The translations under genes and the position numbers were made by a program. Under the pieces are notes generated by a model that saw nothing but the letters and a program-made list of their open reading frames with translations, ran no database searches and was not told where the DNA came from. This document shows positions 52,604-61,125 of a DNA stretch of 64,000 nt, in pieces; within the stretch, counting starts at the first letter, position 1; the number at the start of each line of letters is the position of its first letter. Where the stretch lies: NCBI RefSeq assembly GCF_025263485.1, contig NZ_CP079863.1, positions 3,782,001 through 3,846,000 of the forward strand, written 5' to 3'. The stretch is from Mycobacterium sp. SMC-2 (GTDB lineage: Bacteria > Actinomycetota > Actinomycetes > Mycobacteriales > Mycobacteriaceae).

Positions 52604-53272
52604 ATGCGGATTGCCGCACTGCTTGCAGCGTCGTTACTGGTCGCCGGATGCTCGCACACCGTCGGCGGCCAGTCGCAGCAAACTCAGACTTCGACGAGCG
52701 TGCCCAGCACTCCATCGGGAAACAAACCGCCGGCTCCGTCGGCCGCGCCGGCAGCCAAGGCCCCGATCTCGGACGTCATCGCGTGGATCGAATCGGGCCA
52801 CCCCGCCGACCCGGGTCACTATCACAGCGCGATGCGCGACGGCGCGACGACGCCACTCGGCGCTGACATCGCCCTCACGGCGGTGGCGGGCAAAGTATCC
52901 TGCCTGACCGATCCCAAGCACACCGGTGCCGCCCTGGTGTGCCTGGTGAGCCTGACCAATCCGCCGCCCGCGCCCCCGACGTCCTACGGCGACTGGCAGG
53001 GCGGTTGGGTGACCTTCGACGGCGTGAACCTGCAGGTGGGTGCGTCGCGCGCCGATCCCGGTCCCTTCCTCAATGGCAACGGTTCGGAACTGGCGAACGG
53101 TGATTCGCTGTCATTCGGCGACTATCGTTGCCGCGCCGATCAATCCGGGCTGTATTGCCTGAACTACGCCCACCAGTCGGCCGCACGGTTGAGCCCCGCG
53201 GGCATCGAGCCGTTCGGCTGCCTACGGCCGGGCCCGGCGCCGGATGGCGTCGGCACCGCGTTCACCTGCTGA
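52604..53272 (+). CDS. lppI: Lipoprotein LppI
   Basis: A 222-residue lipoprotein with signal MRIAALLAASLLVAGC (lipobox LVAGC, cysteine 16), then a Ser/Thr/Pro-rich linker to about residue 50. The globular part contains ISDVIAWIESGHPADPGHYHSA, WVTFDGVNLQVGASRADPGPF and GDSLSFGDYRCRAD, with four cysteines that probably pair. It matches Rv2046 from memory. The function is unknown. Its 3' end overlaps the convergent SDR gene by 11 bases. Confidence 0.88.
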   Translation: MRIAALLAASLLVAGCSHTVGGQSQQTQTSTSVPSTPSGNKPPAPSAAPAAKAPISDVIAWIESGHPADPGHYHSAMRDGATTPLGADIALTAVAGKVSCLTDPKHTGAALVCLVSLTNPPPAPPTSYGDWQGGWVTFDGVNLQVGASRADPGPFLNGNGSELANGDSLSFGDYRCRADQSGLYCLNYAHQSAARLSPAGIEPFGCLRPGPAPDGVGTAFTC

Positions 53273-54245
53273 CCCCCTGGCCGGCGATGGTCGCGAACAA
53301 CTCGGCCATCTCGTCGGCGGGCCCGCCCGGAGTCGTGTAGCCGGCTTCGTCGCGAATCTCGTCGAGATGGTCACGCACATCCTCGATCGACAGCGTCGGG
53401 TCGTAGAAACCCTTTGTCCTGCCGATGAAGAAGCGCGCGACATATCCGGCGCCCACCGTGTAGATCTCGCCGGAGACCGGGCAATCCCGGTGCGTCAGGA
53501 AGGCGGCCACCGGCGCGACGAGCGCCGGGTCCAGCTTCTGAAGGTATTGGCCGACAAGGTCATCCAATACCGCCTGTGCCGCCACGTCATTTTCCACGGC
53601 GGGCCGGCCGGTCGCGCCGTCGAGCGAGTGGGTCAGCATCCGCGTGTAGGCGATCGGCGCAATGGCATTGACCTTGATGCCGTGCTCGGCCCCCTCGGCG
53701 GCCAGCACCCGGGTGAGGCCGAGCAACCCGGTTTTCGCGGCGCCGTAGTTGCTCATCCGTTCGGCGCCAAGGATTCCGGCGGCCGAGGTGGTGTTGAGCA
53801 CCCGGCCGTACCGCTGCTCCCGCATGACCCGCCACGCGGGGCGGGTCACATAGAACGCGCCCTTCAGGTGCACGTCCACCAGCGGTTCGAGCCGATCGGC
53901 GGTCATGTCTTCGAACGCCGCGTCTCCGACGATGCCCGCGTTGTTGATCAGGATGTCCACGCGCCCCCAGGTGCGCAAGGCGGTGTCGACAATCGCTTCC
54001 GCGCCTTCGGGATTCGTCACGCTGTGGCTGTCGGCGACGGCGTCACCGCCCTGTTCGCGGATCTCCCCGGCGGCGGCGTCGGCCGCGCCGCTGGAGCCCT
54101 CCCCGGTCACCGACCCGCCCGTGTCGTTGACCACGACACGCGCGCCGCGTGAGGCGAGAAGCAGTGCGTATTGCCTACCCAACCCACCGGCGGCGCCGGT
54201 GATCACGGCGACCTGTCCGTCGAATCGCAGCGCGTTGGTCGACAT
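53262..54245 (-). CDS. SDR of the multifunctional-enzyme-type hydroxyacyl-CoA dehydrogenase group
   Basis: A 327-residue SDR with TGAAGGLGRQYALLLASRGARVVVNDTGGSVTGEG, the pattern seen in peroxisomal MFE-2/17-beta-HSD4-type 3-hydroxyacyl-CoA dehydrogenases. It also has NNAGIVGDAAFEDM and catalytic NTTSAAGILG...YGAAK. The C-terminal extension ends in a helical DEMAELFATIAGQ. ATG 54245 lies two bases after the cytochrome P450 stop, so both belong to one transcript. A role in oxidising a fatty or sterol side chain is likely. Confidence 0.88.
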   Translation of the reverse strand: MSTNALRFDGQVAVITGAAGGLGRQYALLLASRGARVVVNDTGGSVTGEGSSGAADAAAGEIREQGGDAVADSHSVTNPEGAEAIVDTALRTWGRVDILINNAGIVGDAAFEDMTADRLEPLVDVHLKGAFYVTRPAWRVMREQRYGRVLNTTSAAGILGAERMSNYGAAKTGLLGLTRVLAAEGAEHGIKVNAIAPIAYTRMLTHSLDGATGRPAVENDVAAQAVLDDLVGQYLQKLDPALVAPVAAFLTHRDCPVSGEIYTVGAGYVARFFIGRTKGFYDPTLSIEDVRDHLDEIRDEAGYTTPGGPADEMAELFATIAGQGVSR

Positions 54246-54247
54246 GG

Positions 54248-55471
54248 TCACCAGCTGACCGGAAGTTCTTTCATGCCGTAGATGTTGGCGTCTTTGAACC
54301 TCAGTTCGTTTGGCGGTACCGCGAGTTTCAGGGCCGGTAGGCGGTGCGCCAGCGTGGCGAACGCCACCTGCATCTCGACACGGGCAAGGTTTGCCCCGAT
54401 GCATTGGTGCACACCGTAGCCGAATCCCAAGTGACCGCGCGTGTTTCGGTCAACGTCGAGTGCGTCGGGATTGTCGACGAAGTCGGCGTCCCAGTTCCCG
54501 GCGAGCAGATTCATCATGACGAACTCTCCGGCTCCGATCAGCTGACCACCGATCACGAGGTCTTCTGTGGCCACCCGGTCCACCTGGCTGTGCACGATGG
54601 TGAGGTAGCGCATCAGCTCTTCGACGATGTTCGCGACGACCGCTGGGTCGTCGGTCTGTCCGAGCCGCTCGAACACGTCGGGATGTTGCAGCAGCGCAAC
54701 CGTTCCCAGTGAGATCATGTTGGCGGTGGTTTCGTGGCCGGCCTGCATCATGATCACGGCGTTAATGGCCGTGGTGGTGCGGTCGAGTTGGCCCGTCGCC
54801 ACGTATTCGGTGAGCAGGCGGCTGATCAAGTCGTCGCCGGGTTCGCGCGCTTTGCGTTCCACCAACTCCTCGATGTAGGCGTACATGGCCCCGAAAGCCC
54901 GGCCCCTTTCCTCGTCGGTGGATTTCTGGTCAAGCCCCTTAGTGGTGTTGTGCTGGAAGAGTTCGAGGTCTTCGGGCGGCACCCCCAGCAGCAGTGCGAT
55001 CACCATCGACGGCACCGGCAAAGCGAATTCACGCACCAGATCGGCGGGCGCGCCGTTGGCGATCATCTGGCCGAGATAGTGGTCGACCGTTTCCTGAATG
55101 TGCGGGCGCATCGATTCGCAACGGCGGAAGGTGAAGTTGCTCGTCATCATGCGCCGCAATCGGTGATGCTCGGGATCGTCGGCGCGCGCGAACATCACCG
55201 CGACCTTGTTGTCGGCGTCCGTCGGCAAGATCGAGTCCGGAATGGTCTTCGCGGACAAGCGCGGATCGACCAGCGCCGCCCTGATGTCCTGGTAGCGGCT
55301 GACCACCCACACCGGGTTGCCGCCGAACATCGCCCGTCGCAGCCCGGGCTGTGCCCGCCACGCCGCGAACTCGGGCGGGGCCGCGAGCGGGCAGTGCGAC
55401 GGCCGCGGGAGAGGCAGCACAGGAAGCTCCGCGTCGGAGCAGGATTCGGAAGCTTCGAAAGATATTGACAT
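54248..55471 (-). CDS. Cytochrome P450
   Basis: A 407-residue soluble P450. It has the I-helix oxygen-binding AGHETTAN (about residue 245), the K-helix ExxR in EELMRYL (about 285) and the haem-binding FGYGVHQCIGANLAR (cysteine at about 357). No membrane anchor is present. The substrate is unknown. It is the first gene of a P450-SDR unit, divergent from a TetR gene. The promoter at 55515-55543 is placed for it. Confidence 0.94.
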   Translation of the reverse strand: MSISFEASESCSDAELPVLPLPRPSHCPLAAPPEFAAWRAQPGLRRAMFGGNPVWVVSRYQDIRAALVDPRLSAKTIPDSILPTDADNKVAVMFARADDPEHHRLRRMMTSNFTFRRCESMRPHIQETVDHYLGQMIANGAPADLVREFALPVPSMVIALLLGVPPEDLELFQHNTTKGLDQKSTDEERGRAFGAMYAYIEELVERKAREPGDDLISRLLTEYVATGQLDRTTTAINAVIMMQAGHETTANMISLGTVALLQHPDVFERLGQTDDPAVVANIVEELMRYLTIVHSQVDRVATEDLVIGGQLIGAGEFVMMNLLAGNWDADFVDNPDALDVDRNTRGHLGFGYGVHQCIGANLARVEMQVAFATLAHRLPALKLAVPPNELRFKDANIYGMKELPVSW

Positions 55472-55514
55472 AACCCGTGTTTCTCGTTAAGTGTCAGATG
55501 CCTGCCAGTTGTAG

Positions 55515-55543
55515 AGCGTAAAGCCGGGCTAGTTGGCAGTCAA
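55515..55543 (-). promoter_or_regulatory. Promoter of the P450-SDR unit with flanking inverted repeat
   Basis: On the minus strand: -35 TTGACT (complement of 55538-55543), 17-base spacer, -10 TACGCT (complement of 55515-55520), about 44 bases from the P450 start. CTGCCAgTTG (55502-55511) and AGTTGGCAG (55531-55539) form an imperfect inverted repeat around the core, a plausible site for the divergent TetR. Confidence 0.55.
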
Positions 55544-55563
55544 CCGTCAGTTAGGCTGTCGGG

Positions 55564-56193
55564 ATGACCGCGGTGGAGGACCGGCCGTTGCGGGCGGACG
55601 CGGCGCGCAACGTCGAGCGCATCCTGCGCGCGGCGCGGGATGTCTATGGGGAGCTGGGGCCCGATGCACCGGTGGAGGCGGTCGCACGGCGCGCTGGTGT
55701 CGGTGAGCGAACCCTCTACCGCAGGTTTCCGACGAAGGCCGGCCTGGTTCGCGCCGCCCTGGACCAGAGCATCGCCGAGGACCTCACGCCGGTAATCGAC
55801 AACGCCCGCCGCGCCGATGAGCCGCTACGCGGTCTCACCGAACTGATCGAAGCGGCGATCTCGTTGGGGGCTCGCGAACACAACCTGCTGACGGCCGCGC
55901 GCCGGGCCGGGTCACTGTCTTCTGACATCTCGGTTTCGCTCAACGAGGCGCTCGGGGAGCTTGTCCGCGAGGGGCAGCGGGTCGGCAGCATCCGCGCCGA
56001 TCTGGTCACCGACGACCTGCCTCGCCTGGTCGCGATGCTCTTCAGCGTGCTTTCGACCATGGATGCGGGTAGCGACGGCTGGCGACGTTACGTCTCCCTG
56101 GTGGTGGACGCGATATCGGTCAACGAACGGCAGCCGTTGCCTCCGGCTGCGCCGCTGCGTTACGCGGTCGGGCCGAATAGCTGGCCGCTGTAA
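55564..56193 (+). CDS. TetR-family regulator divergent from the P450
   Basis: A 209-residue TetR-type protein. The helix-turn-helix is at about 30-60 (PVEAVARRAGVGERTLYRRFPTKAGLVRAAL). The C-terminal ligand domain has no recognisable specificity. The gap to the divergent P450 is 92 bases, so it probably represses that unit and itself. It converges on the mycofactocin-type SDR, with five bases between the stops. Confidence 0.88.
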   Translation: MTAVEDRPLRADAARNVERILRAARDVYGELGPDAPVEAVARRAGVGERTLYRRFPTKAGLVRAALDQSIAEDLTPVIDNARRADEPLRGLTELIEAAISLGAREHNLLTAARRAGSLSSDISVSLNEALGELVREGQRVGSIRADLVTDDLPRLVAMLFSVLSTMDAGSDGWRRYVSLVVDAISVNERQPLPPAAPLRYAVGPNSWPL

Positions 56194-56198
56194 GCGGT

Positions 56199-57014
56199 TC
56201 AGTTGATGGTCACGCCGGCGTCGACTTTGAACTCCAGCCCCGTCACGTATCGGGATTCGTCGGATAGCAGGAACAGCACCGCGTTGCTGACGTCGGCGGG
56301 TTCCACCGCCGGCGTGGGCATCGCATTGACGAAGATGGGAATCAGGTCGGACCGTTGTTCACCCAGGAGGGGGCCGAACGACGGCGGGACCATCCCCGTG
56401 GGGACACCGGTCGGCAACACGGTATTGACGCGCACATTCTGTGCCGCCAGTTCATTCGCCAAGGCCAGCGTCAAGCCCACCACGCCGTGCTTGGCCGCCG
56501 TGTAGGGCGTCTGCAACGGAAAGCCTTTGATCGCGCCCGCTGAGCTGACATTGACCAGGCTGCCGCCTCCCTGGTCGAGCAAGTGCGGTATCGCGGCCGC
56601 GCAGGTGTTCCACACTCCGATGAGATTGACATCGACCACCGTGCGCCACTGATCGGCGGTCGTCTTGTCCCACGGCGCCACCGTGAGCACACCGGCATTG
56701 GCCACCGCGCCGTCGAGACCGCCCAGCTCGCTGACGCCGTCATCGACGACCGCGCGCAACTGTGCCTCGTCGCGAACATCGACGATGTAGCTCGCGCAGC
56801 CGCGGCCGAAATCCCGTACCAGTCTGACTGTTTCGGCTAGATCGTCCTCTGTTGCAAGCGGATATTCGACCTGGGGCAGGGATTGGCAGATGTCGACCAG
56901 GATGAGGTCCGCACCCTCCTCGGCAAGCCGCAGCGCATGGCTGCGCCCCATGCCGCGGGCGGCACCGGTGATCAGAATGCGTTTGCCGGCAACACGCCCC
57001 GGATGTGGTGTCAC
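56199..57014 (-). CDS. Mycofactocin-coupled SDR
   Basis: A 271-residue SDR with cofactor motif TGAARGMGRSHALRLAEEGADLILVDICQ, followed by the insert LPQVEYPLATEDDLAETVRLV. This insert after the second strand is characteristic of the mycofactocin-dependent SDR subfamily, which holds NAD(H) tightly and passes electrons to the peptide-derived cofactor mycofactocin. The active site is NVSSAGAIKG...YTAAK. It lies four bases downstream of the DapB-like gene at 57019 on the same strand. An alcohol substrate is likely. Confidence 0.9.
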   Translation of the reverse strand: MTPHPGRVAGKRILITGAARGMGRSHALRLAEEGADLILVDICQSLPQVEYPLATEDDLAETVRLVRDFGRGCASYIVDVRDEAQLRAVVDDGVSELGGLDGAVANAGVLTVAPWDKTTADQWRTVVDVNLIGVWNTCAAAIPHLLDQGGGSLVNVSSAGAIKGFPLQTPYTAAKHGVVGLTLALANELAAQNVRVNTVLPTGVPTGMVPPSFGPLLGEQRSDLIPIFVNAMPTPAVEPADVSNAVLFLLSDESRYVTGLEFKVDAGVTIN

Positions 57015-57018
57015 CCGG

Positions 57019-58101
57019 CTACCGCTCGTTCCACATCAGGCCGCGCATCGTCGCGGACAGCGGGATGTCCTCCACCCCGATCAGCCCTTGGGGGGCGCTG
57101 CACACCCAGTCGATCGCATTGACCGCGCGGCCCGCCGTCGAGATGCAGCCGGCATCAGTGGAATCCAGCACCGGGTGGGAAACGTGCGTGTTGATTTCCA
57201 CCCGCGGCTCACCCTCCACGACGACACGATGTACGCCGGTGTGCCCGTCGGGCGGGAATTCCCAGTCGGGTGCTGCGGCAGCGGTCAGCCTGGTGACGTG
57301 CTCGAGTGTGATCACCGGCTCCCCGCCGCGCACGCCCTCGGTGGCGAACCGCACCGCGGCCATCTGCCCCGACTCCACCGTCATCATCGTGCATTCGATT
57401 CGTTCCGGCGTGTACCAAGGTTCGACGCGCTGACGCACGTCGTCGAGCTTGATGTCGAGATTATCCGCCAGGCTGCGGACTTGACCGCCCCACATCGCCA
57501 CGATCACCCCGGGCAGGAACATCATCGGCGAGTCGTCGTCCGGTGTTGACCCGAAACCCATTGCCGCACCCGTGAATTCGGCATCATCGTAGTTTCCGTA
57601 GTCGAAAATCTCCTGCACGGTGATCGAGTCCACGCGGGTGGTCAGGCTGGCCGCCGCGTGGACCAGCGTATCGCCGGAGAAACCCGGGTCGATGCCGTTG
57701 ACGTAGAGCGAAGTGTTGCCGGCCGCGCAGGCACGCTCCAAGGGTTCGCGCAACCAATCGTCGGCATGGCGAGGCGTGACCAGCCACACCATCGACGTGC
57801 CGACGACGTTGGTGCCCGCCGCAAGGAACTTGGCCATCTGTTCGATGGCTTCCATCGGCCGGGTTTCGCCCTGAGACGTGTAAACCACGCAGTCGGCGCC
57901 CAGGGCCACCAGCGCGTCGATGTCGTCGGTGGCGACGATGCCGGTCGGCGTGTCCAGTCCACACAGCTGCGCGGCATCCTGGCCGATCTTCTCGGCGCTG
58001 GCGGCATGCACGCCGACCAGTTCTAGGTCCGGCCTGCCGATGATCGCCCGCAACGAATGCCGGCCCACGTTCCCGGTGGAGAATTGAATGACTCTGCGCA
58101 C
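57019..58101 (-). CDS. DapB-fold NAD(P)-dependent oxidoreductase, paralogue 1
   Basis: A 360-residue protein with N-terminal Rossmann motif VIQFSTGNVGRHSLRAI and the segments LCGLDTPTGIVATDDIDALVAL and YVNGIDPGFSGDTLVHAAA. It belongs to the group annotated as dihydrodipicolinate-reductase-like or diaminopimelate-dehydrogenase-like proteins, common in mycobacterial catabolic clusters; the real reaction is not established. It shares these motifs with the gene at 59773. Probably co-transcribed with the mycofactocin-type SDR that follows. Confidence 0.82.
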   Translation of the reverse strand: MRRVIQFSTGNVGRHSLRAIIGRPDLELVGVHAASAEKIGQDAAQLCGLDTPTGIVATDDIDALVALGADCVVYTSQGETRPMEAIEQMAKFLAAGTNVVGTSMVWLVTPRHADDWLREPLERACAAGNTSLYVNGIDPGFSGDTLVHAAASLTTRVDSITVQEIFDYGNYDDAEFTGAAMGFGSTPDDDSPMMFLPGVIVAMWGGQVRSLADNLDIKLDDVRQRVEPWYTPERIECTMMTVESGQMAAVRFATEGVRGGEPVITLEHVTRLTAAAAPDWEFPPDGHTGVHRVVVEGEPRVEINTHVSHPVLDSTDAGCISTAGRAVNAIDWVCSAPQGLIGVEDIPLSATMRGLMWNER

Positions 58102-58164
58102 GGTTGCCCTCGTCCTCTATCGGTGGTGACGACCCATCATGGCGCGTACGAGCGCAGCGCAGGG

Positions 58165-58953
58165 TCAGTAATCGGGTATCGGCAAAGGTGAATTGTTCGA
58201 GTCGATGCCGCCGTCGATGTGAAAGGTCGCGTTGGTCGCATAACAATCGCGCGTGCAGAGGTACACCGCGAGCCGCCCGAGGTCCTCGACGTCGCCCAGC
58301 CGGTGCAGTGGGGTGGCCTGCAGCATCTTCTCCAGCGACCCGGGCATCAGATCCAAGCTGCCCTTGAGACCGTCGGTGGCGAATGAACCCAGGGCGATGG
58401 CGTTGACGCGAATCTTCGGGGCCAGTTCCTGCGCCATGGCGCGAGTGAGCGCCTCGAGACCCCCTTTCGCGACGCAGTACGCGGTCAGCGCGCGGATGCC
58501 GAAACGCGCCGAGCCCGAGGAGATGTTGATGATCGAACCGTGCCCCGCACCGAGCATGTGCGGTGCCACGAGCTGACTCATGATGAAGGCCGAGGTCACA
58601 CACCAGTCGAACGTGTGCCGGAAATCTTCGTCGGTGATATCCAAAAACCGTGCATAGGTCGACCCGCCGACGTTGTTGACGAGAATGTCGATGCGGCCGA
58701 AGCGCTCCATGGCCGTGTTCACGACCCGCACCCCGTCCGGACGGCTCATGGCGTCGGCGACCAGCGCCAGCCCCTTGCCGCCCGCGGCCTCGATACCGTC
58801 AATGGTGCCAACGATATCCGCCTCGGTGCGCGCGGTCCCGACAATGGTGGCGCCGGCCTCCGCCAGTACCCGGGCGATGCCCGCCCCGACGCCCTTCCCG
58901 GCGCCTGTGACGATCGCGACCTGTCCATCCAGCCGGAACTGCTCCAACGCCAT
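58165..58953 (-). CDS. Short-chain dehydrogenase/reductase
   Basis: A 262-residue classical SDR with TGAGKGVGAGIARVLAEAGATIVGTART, NNVGGSTYARF and the active site NISSGSARFG...YCVAK. The C-terminal VYLCTRDCYATNATFHIDGGIDSNN is typical. A clear promoter with overlapping inverted repeat lies upstream (58991-59019), shared with the divergent TetR. The substrate is unknown. It is 63 bases upstream of the DapB-like gene at 58101 and could be transcribed with it. Confidence 0.88.
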   Translation of the reverse strand: MALEQFRLDGQVAIVTGAGKGVGAGIARVLAEAGATIVGTARTEADIVGTIDGIEAAGGKGLALVADAMSRPDGVRVVNTAMERFGRIDILVNNVGGSTYARFLDITDEDFRHTFDWCVTSAFIMSQLVAPHMLGAGHGSIINISSGSARFGIRALTAYCVAKGGLEALTRAMAQELAPKIRVNAIALGSFATDGLKGSLDLMPGSLEKMLQATPLHRLGDVEDLGRLAVYLCTRDCYATNATFHIDGGIDSNNSPLPIPDY

Positions 58954-58990
58954 GCCGGGCCCTTCGATCGTGCGTGGTCATGCGCCGTTC

Positions 58991-59019
58991 AATCTATGAA
59001 TATTGCTGACTAAAGTCAA
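58991..59019 (-). promoter_or_regulatory. SDR promoter overlapped by TetR operator site 1
   Basis: On the minus strand: -35 TTGACT (complement of 59014-59019), 17-base spacer, -10 TAGATT (complement of 58991-58996), 37 bases from the SDR start. The inverted repeat CTGAC-taaa-GTCAA (59006-59019) overlaps the -35 and spacer, a typical repressor position. Confidence 0.72.
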
Positions 59020-59162
59020 CGAATTTGCCACGTTGGGATTTCTAACGACAGATGTGATCCAACAATCACTAAGTTGTACAAGCCTTTCTGGCGGGAACAC
59101 GGCATACTGGTCGAGTTAGCCGTGAGACTCATGCATGAGTCGGGTCAACATGTGAGGAAAAA

Positions 59163-59762
59163 ATGGCTGTGACAGACCGGCTGTCGGCACGCGAAGCGAA
59201 GCGCCTGCAGACGAGGGAGCGATTGATGGGCGCCGCGATCGCGGAGTTCGCCCGCGCCGGGATGGCCGAGGCCGACGTCAGTGCCATCGTGGCCGCTGCG
59301 GGCGTCGCGCACGGGACCTTCTTCTTCCACTTCCCGACCAAAGAGCACGTGCTGCTGGAGCTCGAGCGCCGCGAAGAGGACCGCATAGCCAAGCAATTCG
59401 CGCAGTTCCTGAAGTCCAAGCACGATCTTGCTTCCGCTTTGAACGAGGCGGTCCGCTTGGTGGTCGGATTGGAACGCCGGCTGGGCGATCAGCTCTTCAA
59501 TGACTTTCTCGCGCTGCACTTCTCTCAAACTCGTCCCCCCACCGAAGACGGCAGGGATCACCCGCTGATCGTCCTGGTTGCCCAGGAGATCGCGCAGGCT
59601 CAGGAACGCGGCGAAATTGATCCCGACGTCAGTCCCATGAACAGCGCGGTGTTCTTCTTGCTCGGCCTCTACTCGCTGCTGATCACGACCAATCACTGGC
59701 CGACGGGCCGCGCGCTGTTGGAGGACTACGTCGCGAGGACGTTGCGGAGTATGCGGCGCTGA
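59163..59762 (+). CDS. TetR-family regulator, likely master of the NorQ/NorD module
   Basis: A 199-residue TetR-type protein. The helix-turn-helix is at about 25-62 (EADVSAIVAAAGVAHGTFFFHFPTKEHVLLE). The start ATG at 59163 follows GAGGAAAAA. It is divergent from the SDR at 58165 and convergent with the DapB-like gene at 59773 (10-base gap). The inverted repeat CTGAC-N4-GTCA(A/G) occurs before its own divergent partner, before the DapB-like gene and before the membrane-protein operon, so these are probably its regulon. Confidence 0.88.
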   Translation: MAVTDRLSAREAKRLQTRERLMGAAIAEFARAGMAEADVSAIVAAAGVAHGTFFFHFPTKEHVLLELERREEDRIAKQFAQFLKSKHDLASALNEAVRLVVGLERRLGDQLFNDFLALHFSQTRPPTEDGRDHPLIVLVAQEIAQAQERGEIDPDVSPMNSAVFFLLGLYSLLITTNHWPTGRALLEDYVARTLRSMRR

Positions 59763-59772
59763 TGTGAGCCCG

Positions 59773-60900
59773 TCACGGGCGTATCACGCCGCGCAGTGGA
59801 ATGAGTCCAAGTTCGTTGTGGGACATGAAGCCCGGTGGGGCGTCACAGACGGCGGGAATCGCGTTCGCGGGGCCCATCGCGGTCCAGGTGTAGCCGGGTA
59901 ACGCATAGCCGCCGTCCGGGTCCTGTGCCCCCTGAAGGATCAGCTCAGTGGATGAGTCACCCTCAATCACGATGCGATAGTGGTAATGCTGAGGCCAATC
60001 CTCCTGTGGCTCAATGGCGTCGTAGGTGTCCATCGTGTATATCTCGTGAAAAACGATGAGCGGCCGGCCCTGCACCCACGCCGTCCATTTGTGATGCTGG
60101 CGGGCGACGGTGCCCGCTTTGATCACGCCCTTGAAGCCCGGCATGTCGCTGGTTTCTCCGCCTTCGAAGGGAATGTCCCGCGTGGCGACCCCCAGCTCCA
60201 CTTCTGTCGTGTACTTGTCGACGGATTTGCCCATATGCTCGACCACCATCGCCATCGACTGAGCGAAGAGCGGCCAGGCTTGCCCCAACAGATTCGGACC
60301 GTCCTCGAAGCCGGCGGGATCGCTCCCCATCCCCATCTCGAACAAGTACTTCAGGGTGTCCCTGCCGAAGTTCACGACCTCGTAGATGTGAATGGTGTCG
60401 ATCTGGCTGACGATCCTGGCCAGCGTCAAGACCAGGAGATCGCCCGCAAAACCGGGGTTGATACCGCCTGCATGGAACGACGTGCCCCCTTCTAAGCACG
60501 CGGCGTGGATCTTGTCGATGTCCGCCTGACTGTGCTCGGTTCGATACCACCACGCACCGCCCGACGCGACCACGTTCTTCCCGCCGCGCAGCAGGCGGCA
60601 GACTTCATCAGGGTCAGACCATAGCGGCGCGTAGAACACGCAGTCGGCATCGAGGGCCTCGATGGCCGCTTTGTCGTCGGTGGCCAGCACCCCGGTCGGT
60701 GGCTTGCCGCAGAGTTCGCCCGCGTCTTTGCCGACCTTCTCGGGACGATTGCAGAGCACCCCGACCAGTTCGTAGGCCGGGTTATGGGCGAAATGGCGGA
60801 GCGCCACCGTTCCGACATTGCCGACGCCCCATTGGATAACGCGATATTTCCGCTCGGCCGGCGACTTTCCAGACGCTGTCATCTCTTGGGTGAGCGTCAT
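59773..60900 (-). CDS. DapB-fold NAD(P)-dependent oxidoreductase, paralogue 2
   Basis: A 375-residue homologue of the gene at 57019, with VIQWGVGNVGTVALRHF, LCGKPPTGVLATDDKAAIEALDADCVFYAP and GGINPGFAGDLLVLTLARIV. The N-terminal 20 residues are an extension. The ATG at 60900 has an AAAGGAG upstream. Its promoter and operator site 2 lie at 60936-60990. It converges on the TetR gene. The reaction is unknown. Confidence 0.82.
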   Translation of the reverse strand: MTLTQEMTASGKSPAERKYRVIQWGVGNVGTVALRHFAHNPAYELVGVLCNRPEKVGKDAGELCGKPPTGVLATDDKAAIEALDADCVFYAPLWSDPDEVCRLLRGGKNVVASGGAWWYRTEHSQADIDKIHAACLEGGTSFHAGGINPGFAGDLLVLTLARIVSQIDTIHIYEVVNFGRDTLKYLFEMGMGSDPAGFEDGPNLLGQAWPLFAQSMAMVVEHMGKSVDKYTTEVELGVATRDIPFEGGETSDMPGFKGVIKAGTVARQHHKWTAWVQGRPLIVFHEIYTMDTYDAIEPQEDWPQHYHYRIVIEGDSSTELILQGAQDPDGGYALPGYTWTAMGPANAIPAVCDAPPGFMSHNELGLIPLRGVIRP

Positions 60901-60935
60901 CGCTACTCCTTTGCCTGACGGCGGGGCGCTCGCTG

Positions 60936-60965
60936 AGCGTAGGCGTCGGCTGAACGGCGTGTCAA
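60936..60965 (-). promoter_or_regulatory. Promoter of DapB-like paralogue 2
   Basis: On the minus strand: -35 TTGACA (complement of 60960-60965), 18-base spacer, -10 TACGCT (complement of 60936-60941), 35 bases from the start codon. The operator-like repeat at 60977-60990 sits just upstream of the -35. Confidence 0.6.
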
Positions 60966-60976
60966 CGCCAATCCAT

Positions 60977-60990
60977 CTGACTTGTGTCAG
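60977..60990. promoter_or_regulatory. TetR operator site 2
   Basis: Perfect inverted repeat CTGAC-ttgt-GTCAG, same half-sites and spacing as sites at 59006 and 61126. Confidence 0.65.
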
Positions 60991-61125
60991 TAATCAGCGC
61001 GGATGACTGGATCTGGCGGTCGCCGTCCCGCGCGAGATCATGCGTTAGTCAGGATCGTATAACGCAAAATGCCGAGGACATAGCGTGTTCCTGTCGGTAT
61101 GGGCGCGGCTGTGTTCATACTTCTG

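Noticed and set aside
61034..61060. Fourth CTGAC-N4-GTCA site
   Set aside because: Only a half-site (TTAGTCAGG) is present.
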